Part shown: in pieces, positions 1-5,807 of the stretch
Layout of the letters: each line of letters opens with the position of its first letter
How positions within the stretch are numbered: position 1 is the stretch's first letter
DNA from: Prevotella sp.
Lineage (GTDB): Bacteria; Bacteroidota; Bacteroidia; Bacteroidales; Bacteroidaceae
NCBI GenBank assembly: GCA_016291915.1
Contig: JAEEZP010000256.1
Span: 1 to 8,298, forward strand
Length of the DNA stretch: 8,298 nucleotides
Reading direction: 5' to 3'
Notes under the pieces: generated by a model
What the model was told of the DNA's origin: nothing
Database searches by the model: none
What the model saw: the letters and a program-made list of their open reading frames with translations, nothing else
Position numbers and translations under genes: made by a program

Positions 1-21
1 AGACATGAAGTCTGCCCCTAC
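1..21 (-). repeat. REP-like palindrome, copy A (cut by window edge)
   Basis: This segment is identical over all 21 nt to 137-157. Read on the minus strand it starts with GTAGGGG (positions 21-15), followed by the stem arm AGAC, a TTCAT loop (positions 9-5) and the matching arm GTCT. The outer part of the left arm lies before the window start. The GTAG head followed by a foldback matches the general plan of REP elements mobilised by REP-associated tyrosine transposases; no such transposase is in this window, so that link is inference. Confidence 0.7.
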
Positions 22-51
22 TCTTGCTATCGCAACCAATATTCAGTAAAC

Positions 52-80
52 AAGTAGACAAGTTGACGAGTAGACAAGTT
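52..80. repeat. Degenerate 8-nt tandem repeat, about 3.6 units
   Basis: The units read AAGTAGAC (52-59), AAGTTGAC (60-67), GAGTAGAC (68-75) and a partial AAGTT (76-80), consensus RAGTWGAC. The array has no spacers. Its unit resembles the reverse complement of the array at 179-218 (GAGTTACC), so the two may belong to one repeat family in opposite orientations. No function is evident; arrays like this may vary in copy number by replication slippage. Confidence 0.75.
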
Positions 81-96
81 ATTGGCCTTTATACTG

Positions 97-121
97 GTAG
101 GGGTAGGGTTCATCCCTACCC
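97..121 (+). repeat. REP-like palindrome, copy B
   Basis: The element starts with GTAGGGG (97-103) and forms a perfect 8-bp hairpin, GGGTAGGG (101-108) with CCCTACCC (114-121), around a TTCAT loop (109-113). It has the same head and loop as copies A and C but a different stem sequence, and lies in the opposite orientation. It is not followed by a T tract on either strand, so a simple intrinsic terminator is unlikely. Confidence 0.75.
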
Positions 122-133
122 GGAAACAAAAAA

Positions 134-157
134 GGCAGACATGAAGTCTGCCCCTAC
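134..157 (-). repeat. REP-like palindrome, copy C
   Basis: On the minus strand this element has the head GTAGGGG (157-151), a 7-bp hairpin made of GGCAGAC (134-140) and GTCTGCC (146-152), and the loop TTCAT (plus-strand ATGAA, 141-145). It faces copy B across a 12-nt spacer (122-133), giving an inverted pair like a BIME. The heads of B (97-103) and C (151-157) are exactly complementary, so the pair could alternatively fold as one larger cruciform. Confidence 0.75.
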
Positions 158-178
158 ATTTATGAATTACTCTTCAGC

Positions 179-218
179 GGTAACCCGGTAACTCGGTAAC
201 TCGGTAACTCGGTAACTC
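179..218. repeat. 8-nt tandem repeat GGTAACTC, five units
   Basis: Five consecutive octamers occupy this stretch: GGTAACCC (179-186), then four exact GGTAACTC units (187-218). There are no spacers, so it is not a CRISPR. It lies about 85 nt upstream of the putative sigma-factor promoter. A role in expression is possible but nothing in the sequence demonstrates it. Confidence 0.9.
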
Positions 219-297
219 GCACCTGCATTTATGGTTATTACAAATTTGTGTTAATTCTTGCAATTGATTTGTTGTTTTTACTTTTTTTGTTGTTTTT

Positions 298-327
298 TTT
301 GCTACTTTTGTAACCATATTAATTTTG
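298..327 (+). promoter_or_regulatory. Putative Bacteroidota-type promoter(s) of the sigma-factor gene
   Basis: Two perfect matches to the Bacteroides -7 consensus TAnnTTTG are present: TACTTTTG (303-310) and TAATTTTG (320-327). For the downstream one, a TTTG at 298-301 sits 18 nt upstream, close to the usual 19-21 nt for the -33 element. The upstream -7 has no well-spaced TTTG; the nearest, at 286-289, is only 13 nt away. Using the downstream element, transcription would begin near 334, leaving a leader of roughly 20 nt before the TTG at 353. The setting is T-rich, so chance matches are possible. Confidence 0.5.
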
Positions 328-340
328 TGACCATATTAAT
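306..340 (+). repeat. 17-nt tandem duplication at the promoter
   Basis: The 17-nt unit TTTTGTAACCATATTAA (306-322) is repeated as TTTTGTGACCATATTAA (323-339) with one A-to-G difference; the following T at 323 and 340 extends the match. Each unit begins inside the 3' part of a TAnnTTTG element, so the duplication provides two -7-like boxes 17 bp apart. It may be a duplicated promoter or a paired binding site for a regulator; the sequence does not distinguish these. Confidence 0.8.
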
Positions 341-352
341 CGAGATATTGAC

Positions 353-916
353 TTGGCAGATACAGAATTAAACATATCACTGATTAACGAGAGAGATGAG
401 GGAGCATGGAAGGTTCTCTTCCATGATTTCTATCCTGCGCTGTGCTGTTATGCCGAGAATTATGTGGACAATAGTTGTGAGGCGGAGGATGTCGTGCAGG
501 AGACGCTAGCGAAAATCTGGCATAAGCAGATCCTGTTCAATGATACGCGTCACCTTACTTATTACTTGTACCGTGCCGTGTACAAGAACTGTCTCTCTAT
601 CCATCGCTCGAAAAAGAATATTGTCACGATCCAGGACTCAAACATGGATCTTAACAGCCTCGAGAAACTGGGATGGACGGATGATGAGTTTGCCGTGTCG
701 ATACGCGAAGAGATGTACCGTCGGCTATGGATGGGTATCCAGCAGTTGAGTGAGCGCCGCAGGGAGATCATCGAGAAGACCATCGAGGGAAAATCCATCA
801 AGGAGATCGCGGAGGAGTTGAATATCTCGATCAACACCGTTAAGAACACCAAGGCAAAGGCGATTGACGAACTGAGGAACCATGCGAATACGTCGCCGCT
901 ATTATTGTTGTTGTGA
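353..916 (+). CDS. ECF-type RNA polymerase sigma factor (Bacteroidota FecI-like)
   Basis: This is a cytoplasmic sigma factor that would direct RNA polymerase to the promoter of its own SusCD operon when released by the adjacent anti-sigma factor. The 187-residue product has sigma-70 region 2 at about 17-85, with the typical YPALCCYAENYV and EAEDVVQETLAKIW segments, and region 4 at about 121-175, including LSERRREII and the helix-turn-helix SIKEIAEELNISINTVKNTK. Regions 1 and 3 are absent, as in ECF factors. The start is a TTG at 353: a stop (TAA, 320-322) bounds the frame upstream, no in-frame ATG exists before codon 98, and beginning here leaves the usual short lead before region 2. No clear ribosome binding site precedes it. 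The C-terminus ends in a run of five leucines, which is unusual but outside the domains. The anti-sigma gene lies 110 nt downstream. The family is certain; the cognate target promoter is inferred. Confidence 0.93.
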   Translation: MADTELNISLINERDEGAWKVLFHDFYPALCCYAENYVDNSCEAEDVVQETLAKIWHKQILFNDTRHLTYYLYRAVYKNCLSIHRSKKNIVTIQDSNMDLNSLEKLGWTDDEFAVSIREEMYRRLWMGIQQLSERRREIIEKTIEGKSIKEIAEELNISINTVKNTKAKAIDELRNHANTSPLLLLL

Positions 917-917
917 T

Positions 918-963
918 TTTTTAAGTGAAGAGTGAAGAGTGAAGAATCACAAAAACTTAAAAA
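918..963 (+). repeat. Heptamer tandem repeat within a 9-bp inverted repeat
   Basis: Three exact AGTGAAG units (924-944) lie just after the sigma-factor stop codon. They sit within and between the arms of an inverted repeat, TTTTTAAGT (918-926) and ACTTAAAAA (955-963), which could fold as an AT-rich 9-bp stem with a 28-nt loop. No T tract follows on the plus strand, so it does not look like a strong intrinsic terminator. It could alter RNA processing or the relative expression of the sigma and anti-sigma genes, but this is speculative. Confidence 0.6.
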
Positions 964-1012
964 TCGAATAGTACTTTTTCTGTTTTTTGCATTATAAGGG
1001 TGAGAAATCCTT

Positions 1013-1018
1013 AAGGAG
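1013..1018 (+). promoter_or_regulatory. Shine-Dalgarno site of the anti-sigma gene
   Basis: AAGGAG lies 8 nt before the ATG at 1027. It is the only well-placed purine-rich site ahead of any gene here and supports this start. It overlaps a perfect 10-bp palindrome, TCCTTAAGGA (1008-1017). Confidence 0.65.
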
Positions 1019-1026
1019 AAGTATTT

Positions 1027-2184
1027 ATGATTACGAACCAGAATAAATTCGAGAAGATTATTGAGGATGTCGTGGAAGGGCGTGTGGATGAGCATGCCAG
1101 TAAACCGGTGCAGGATCTGGATAAGGAATACCGGCAGGGCGATGCTGCCTCGCACCTGAGGAAATACGACAGCTACGATGCCGACCAAGCGTATAAGACA
1201 TTCATCGACAACATTCAGGAACGACTGCTCATCAAGAGACATCGCAGGATGACCGTTGCCTATTATCTGCTGGCAGCTGCCGTGGTCGTCTCACTCTTCG
1301 TCTTTGTGCATATCTCACGGCACGATATCGAAGAGCAAGGGGTGACGGTTGCCCAGCAGGCGGGAAAGACAACAGATGGCTCCGGTCAGGAAAAAGCACA
1401 GCAGAAACAGATACCTTTCTACTCCTCCGCACAACCCCAGTTGGTATTGCCTAACGGGAAGGTGGTGGTGCTCGCCGAGGGCGGAACAACCGTCGGAGAG
1501 GCCAACATCACCACGAAGGGAAACACCATCAGTGTGGACGGTGGGCTTGAGGAAGAACTCGTCAAGTTGAGCATCCCCCGTGGCCGACAGTATGACCTCA
1601 TCCTGAGTGACGGCACCCACGTATGGCTCAACGCCGAGACAACACTCTCGTTCCCCCTCTCGTTCAAGGGCGACAGGGAGGTGACCGTCAGCGGACAGGC
1701 TTTCTTCGACGTGGCGCATACCGGCCAGGACTTCCTGGTGAACTGCTCCAAAGGAGTGGTGAAGGTGATGGGCACCACCTTCGACGTGCGTGACTATGCC
1801 GGCGAGACCACCAGCGTCACCCTCGTGACAGGAAGTGTTGCCTATACCACCAACAACGAGACAACGGAGCTGCACCCCGGAGAGCAGATCAGTCAGGAGA
1901 CAGACACCCAGACACCTGTGGTACAGCAGGTGGACACCCGGCGCTTCACAGCCTGGAAAGACGGCATGATCTATTTCAAGGATGAGCGCCTGGAGGATGT
2001 CATGAACGATATCGAACGAATGTATGATGTACATATCGTCTATTCAGACAACTACCTGCGGGATATGACCTTCACCGGTGAGTGCTCACGTTTCAAGAAC
2101 GTGGACGAATTCATGAAACTGCTGCAGATGACCGGTCTGATAGAATATAAGATAAACGGAAAGACAATAATACTATCCTATTAA
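1027..2184 (+). CDS. FecR-family anti-sigma factor with DUF4974 domain
   Basis: This inner-membrane anti-sigma factor would hold the upstream ECF sigma factor inactive and relay a signal from the outer-membrane transporter. The 385-residue protein has a cytoplasmic N-terminal part (about 1-76, ending in the basic RHRR), one transmembrane helix (about 77-96, AAAVVVSLFVFV), a linker, a periplasmic FecR domain (about 181-275: LSIPRGRQYDLILSDGTHVWLN, split by nothing unusual) and a C-terminal STN-like DUF4974 domain (about 308-384: YFKDERLEDVMNDIE). The conserved GT of the VMGTTFDV segment (249-250) corresponds by my reading to the site where some Pseudomonas FecR-type proteins self-cleave; cleavage here is untested. 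The gene has a good ribosome binding site and is followed after 16 nt by the transporter gene. Function is assigned from domain order and neighbours; the signal is unknown. Confidence 0.93.
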   Translation: MITNQNKFEKIIEDVVEGRVDEHASKPVQDLDKEYRQGDAASHLRKYDSYDADQAYKTFIDNIQERLLIKRHRRMTVAYYLLAAAVVVSLFVFVHISRHDIEEQGVTVAQQAGKTTDGSGQEKAQQKQIPFYSSAQPQLVLPNGKVVVLAEGGTTVGEANITTKGNTISVDGGLEEELVKLSIPRGRQYDLILSDGTHVWLNAETTLSFPLSFKGDREVTVSGQAFFDVAHTGQDFLVNCSKGVVKVMGTTFDVRDYAGETTSVTLVTGSVAYTTNNETTELHPGEQISQETDTQTPVVQQVDTRRFTAWKDGMIYFKDERLEDVMNDIERMYDVHIVYSDNYLRDMTFTGECSRFKNVDEFMKLLQMTGLIEYKINGKTIILSY

Positions 2185-2200
2185 CATAAAATATTAATTT

Positions 2201-5200
2201 ATGAGAAGAAAGCTATGCCTTTTGTTACTTATGCTATTGCCACTGCTGGCCATAGCACAGCAACAGCGTTTCAGCGAGACATTCACGAATGAGAAATTAG
2301 AGAATGTGCTCCAGACCATCAAGAAGAAAACGGGAGTGAAGTTCGTGTACAACTCATCCGTCGTGAAAAACGCCGACCGTGTGTCAGCCACCTCCGCGAA
2401 TGAGACCGTAAAAGGATTCCTCGACCGTGTCTTACCGAAATTAAAGTTGGAAGCCTCCTGGCAGAATGAGGTCTGTGTCATCAGATCACCGCAGAAAGGA
2501 AAACTCATCCATGTCTATGGTACCGTGACAGACTATAACAACGACCCGTTGCCAGGCGTTTCCGTCCGCGGACGTGACAGTAAGATACACACCATCACCG
2601 ATGCGGAAGGTAACTACAAGATCACAGCTACCGAGCAGGAAGTGCTCACCTTTAACTTCATCGGTATGAAAGAACGTATCGTCGTCTGCGACCGCGCCAA
2701 TATCGATGTGAAGATGTTAGAGGACATGGAATATATGGATGATGTGGTGGTCATCGGTTATCAGGATATCGACCGCTCCAAGCTGACCTCATCCGTGACC
2801 TCACTCAAGATGTCGGAAATACAAAACCCCGGACTGACCACCATCGATAAGATGCTCGAAGGACACGTACCCGGAATGATCTATATGCAGAACTCAGGAC
2901 AGGTGGGAGCAACACCGAAGATACGTATCCGCGGTACATCCACCCTCGTGGGTAACAGAGAGCCCGTATGGGTGCTCGACGGTATCGTGCTCAACGACCC
3001 CGTGCCCGTGGATCCGAACAACCTCAACGACCCGGACTTCGTGAACCTCCTCGGTAATGCCATCTCCGGACTGAACCCCAATGATATCGATGAGATCAAC
3101 GTGCTCAAAGATGCTTCCGCCACCGCTCTCTACGGTGCGAAGGCCGGTAACGGCGTCATCGTCATCACCACCAAGAAAGGTAAGGTAGGTGCACCCTCCG
3201 TGAACTACAACGGTACGATGACCTATACACGTCGTCCCCGTTATTCCGACCGTGACGTCTATATGATGACATCGGCAGAGCGTCTCGACGTGTCGAAGGA
3301 ACTCATCGAGCGCGGCATGTATTATAATAATGTGACACAGTGGTCAGGATATGAGCAGGCACTCCAGGACTACTATGCAGGAAAGATCGGTTTCGATGAG
3401 TATCATAACCTCACCAACTACTACGGTACGCTGAATACCGACTGGTTCGGACTGTTGACGAAAGATGTGGTGTCGCACAACCATACCGCATCGATCTCCG
3501 GCGGTTCACCCACCATGCGCTACTACGCATCACTCGGATACGGTGATGAGGGCGGCGTCATCAAAGGGGAGAGCAACAAACGATACAACGCTACCGTCAA
3601 CCTGAATGCCAACTACAAGAAGGTGTCCATCAACTTCCAGCTGTTGGGCAACTACCAGAAACATGACTACCTCGCATCATCCATCAACGTGATGGACTAT
3701 GCCTATAACATGGCTCGTACCATGCCGGCATACGGCACCGACGGAGAACTGTTCTTCTATCCTATCAACAACTCCTACGGAAATATCTACAATTACAATA
3801 TCCTCCATGAACTGGAGAACTCCGGCAACCAGCAGCTCACCAACAATATGAACCTCCGTACACAGCTGCGCTATGATCTGCTGCCCTGCCTGAACCTCGA
3901 TGGTATCTTCTCGTACGGTATCTCCAACACCACACAGGAGGAGTTCTATACCGCAGACACGAAATATGTCTTCGACCTCCGCGCCGACCGCTCCAACCGC
4001 TCAGACCTCTGCCCGGTAGGTGGACAGCTCAAACGTGAGGAGACACGTAACAACAACTGGATGGCCCGTCTGCAGGCGAACTTCATGAAGAACTTCGGTG
4101 CTAACAACCAGCACCTGCTCACAGCCAGTGCCGGTATAGAGGCCACATCCACAGAGTATAAGGGATTCGCCATCACACGTCGCGGCTTCTTCCGTGAATA
4201 CGGCGGTTATTTCGACTATGTACCTACCGATTACTCCATGTACTACCAGCAGTTCATGGCATCCGATGAGGGAAAGGGCAAGCGCAACCGTAACCTGACA
4301 AACGAGCTGGCATACTATGGTACCGTGGGCTACGGCTTCCGTGACACCTATATCTTTAATGTACACATGCGCGCAGAGCGAAGCAACCTCTTCGGTACAC
4401 GCGCCAATGATGAGTTCTCTCCGATCTGGTCTATCTCCGGGCGTTGGAACATGAAGAAAGACATCCTCAAGAAGGTGGACTGGGTGACAGACGTGGCGCT
4501 CCGCGCCTCATGGGGTTATCAGGGAAACATGATCCCCGGACAGACCTCACAGATGATCATCCGTCAGAGTACACTGACAGACTATATCTTCCAGAAACCC
4601 TACGCAAACATCAGCAACTATCCGAACCCGAACCTCAAATGGGAGAAGACATCATCCTCTAACGTAGGACTCGACTTCGCACTCTTCAACAATAAGGTGC
4701 GCGGTACGGTATCTTACTTCTACAAACATACCAGCGATGCCTTCCTGACAAAGAAGATCTCGGAGATCAACGGTATCACACAGTATGTGGTCAACGCCGG
4801 AACACTCAACAACCAGGGTGTGGAGCTCTCCTTCTCGTTCACCCCGATCGATCAGGCAAACATCGGTGGAAACAAGCGCGGCTTCGTATGGCGTATCGAC
4901 CCGCAGATCGGTGAGGTGATCAACAAAGTGGTCAACCGGGCCATCAACAACAAGACAAACGTGCTCCGCGATGAGCTGACCTATAATGACTTCCTCAACG
5001 GTAACCTCGACGTGGCAGGAAAACCCGTCGGAACGTTCTATAGCTATAAGTTCAAGGGACTCGATCATGAGACAGGTTCTCCCGTCTTCTACGGAACGGA
5101 AGATGAGAAGAAGGAAGAGTATCAGGCTGAGTACGCTAACCTCACCCGCGAGGAGGTCTTCCTCAAGGTGATGGAGGAGTCAGGATGCCGCGAGCCGTAT

Positions 5201-5755
5201 ATCCAAGGTGGTATCTCCAACTATTTCGGTTACGGCAACTGGGGACTCTCCTTCAACCTGACCTATTCTCTGGGTAACAAGATACGTCTCTCAAAGATCA
5301 CCTCCGGTTATGCTACCAACGTGGCTTACCCGCAGCAGAACCTCCGCAAGGAGTTCGTCAAACGCTGGCGCCGTCCGGGTGATGAGGCCTATACGAATAT
5401 CCCGGGACTCTCTACCGAGGCTACCACGAACTACGCAATGTGGTGGAACAACTATCCCGCTACCGCCTATTCTTTCGCCGGTACGATCTATGATATGTAT
5501 GACAACTCAGATCTCCGTGTCGTATCAGGAAACTATCTGAAGTTGCAGACACTCTCACTGAGATATAATGTGGACGAGAAATTCACCAAGCTCCTGGGCA
5601 TCCAGGCTGCTTATATCAATCTCGTCGGAACAAACCTGTTTACACTCTGCAGCTCAAAGCTCAAAGGACAAGATCCTTCACAGAGTGGTTCTGCTCCTGC
5701 GCTTAATCTCTCTGTACGTCCGTCGTACAGTCTGAATATCAGTCTCACATTCTAA
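2201..5755 (+). CDS. SusC/RagA-family TonB-dependent transporter with STN signalling domain
   Basis: This outer-membrane transporter would import a nutrient captured by its SusD partner, powered by TonB-ExbB-ExbD. The 1184-residue product begins with a signal peptide (1 to about 19, LLPLLAIA then QQQ). Next come an STN domain (about 27-93), a carboxypeptidase-regulatory-like beta-sandwich (about 103-175, PLPGVSVRGRDSKIHTITDAEG), a TonB-box-like DDVVVIGY (180-187), the plug with the SusC signature IRIRGTSTLV...VWVLDGIVLND (241-266) and GNGVIVITTKKGK (316-328), and a long beta-barrel ending in the aromatic C-terminus SLNISLTF. The STN domain indicates a transducing receptor that also signals to the FecR-like protein. 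No Shine-Dalgarno site precedes the ATG, which is common in this phylum; the gene ends in a double stop, TAATAA. The length is normal for STN-bearing members. The family is certain, but the substrate cannot be read from sequence. Confidence 0.97.
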   Translation: MRRKLCLLLLMLLPLLAIAQQQRFSETFTNEKLENVLQTIKKKTGVKFVYNSSVVKNADRVSATSANETVKGFLDRVLPKLKLEASWQNEVCVIRSPQKGKLIHVYGTVTDYNNDPLPGVSVRGRDSKIHTITDAEGNYKITATEQEVLTFNFIGMKERIVVCDRANIDVKMLEDMEYMDDVVVIGYQDIDRSKLTSSVTSLKMSEIQNPGLTTIDKMLEGHVPGMIYMQNSGQVGATPKIRIRGTSTLVGNREPVWVLDGIVLNDPVPVDPNNLNDPDFVNLLGNAISGLNPNDIDEINVLKDASATALYGAKAGNGVIVITTKKGKVGAPSVNYNGTMTYTRRPRYSDRDVYMMTSAERLDVSKELIERGMYYNNVTQWSGYEQALQDYYAGKIGFDEYHNLTNYYGTLNTDWFGLLTKDVVSHNHTASISGGSPTMRYYASLGYGDEGGVIKGESNKRYNATVNLNANYKKVSINFQLLGNYQKHDYLASSINVMDYAYNMARTMPAYGTDGELFFYPINNSYGNIYNYNILHELENSGNQQLTNNMNLRTQLRYDLLPCLNLDGIFSYGISNTTQEEFYTADTKYVFDLRADRSNRSDLCPVGGQLKREETRNNNWMARLQANFMKNFGANNQHLLTASAGIEATSTEYKGFAITRRGFFREYGGYFDYVPTDYSMYYQQFMASDEGKGKRNRNLTNELAYYGTVGYGFRDTYIFNVHMRAERSNLFGTRANDEFSPIWSISGRWNMKKDILKKVDWVTDVALRASWGYQGNMIPGQTSQMIIRQSTLTDYIFQKPYANISNYPNPNLKWEKTSSSNVGLDFALFNNKVRGTVSYFYKHTSDAFLTKKISEINGITQYVVNAGTLNNQGVELSFSFTPIDQANIGGNKRGFVWRIDPQIGEVINKVVNRAINNKTNVLRDELTYNDFLNGNLDVAGKPVGTFYSYKFKGLDHETGSPVFYGTEDEKKEEYQAEYANLTREEVFLKVMEESGCREPYIQGGISNYFGYGNWGLSFNLTYSLGNKIRLSKITSGYATNVAYPQQNLRKEFVKRWRRPGDEAYTNIPGLSTEATTNYAMWWNNYPATAYSFAGTIYDMYDNSDLRVVSGNYLKLQTLSLRYNVDEKFTKLLGIQAAYINLVGTNLFTLCSSKLKGQDPSQSGSAPALNLSVRPSYSLNISLTF
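5712..5730 (+). other. Perfect inverted repeat at the 3' end of the SusC gene
   Basis: CTGTACG (5712-5718) and CGTACAG (5724-5730) form a 7-bp stem around the loop TCCGT. It lies in codons for the last barrel strands, about 22 nt before the stop. A hairpin here could influence mRNA processing between the SusC and SusD genes, but no T tract follows and chance is possible. Confidence 0.4.
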
Positions 5756-5807
5756 TAAGTTACAAGAAGAACCATATAGGAGCAAAGAATTTTTAAAGAT
5801 AAAGACA

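Larger units (their letters stand above)
1..352. other. Repeat-rich gene-free upstream region
   Basis: No convincing coding frame is present on either strand. The stretch contains three REP-like palindromes, two octamer tandem arrays and, from about 240 onward, an AT-rich and strongly T-rich tract leading into the sigma-factor promoter; these are listed separately. Within the T-rich tract a 12-nt word, TTTGTTGTTTTT, occurs at 268-279 and 286-297, an 18-nt period. I see nothing recognisable in 22-51 or 158-178. The mix of palindromes and short tandem repeats is typical of non-coding intergenic DNA at the border between two transcription units. Confidence 0.8.

Noticed and set aside
97..157. 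Hairpins as a Rho-independent terminator of an upstream gene
   Set aside because: The stems are strong but no T run follows on either strand at the right place, and the shared head and loop fit a dispersed REP-like repeat better.
179..218. Possible CRISPR array
   Set aside because: The units are 8 nt and directly adjacent, with no spacers and no cas genes nearby; this is a simple tandem repeat.
562..1242. 226-codon open frame on the minus strand
   Set aside because: It lies antisense across the sigma-factor gene, the spacer and the start of the anti-sigma gene, shows no recognisable domain, and its composition is that of a complement of coding DNA.
1315..2034. 239-codon open frame on the minus strand
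   Set aside because: It is entirely antisense to the anti-sigma gene, whose FecR and DUF4974 domains are clear; the product (rich in Gly, Val and His) has no recognisable motif.
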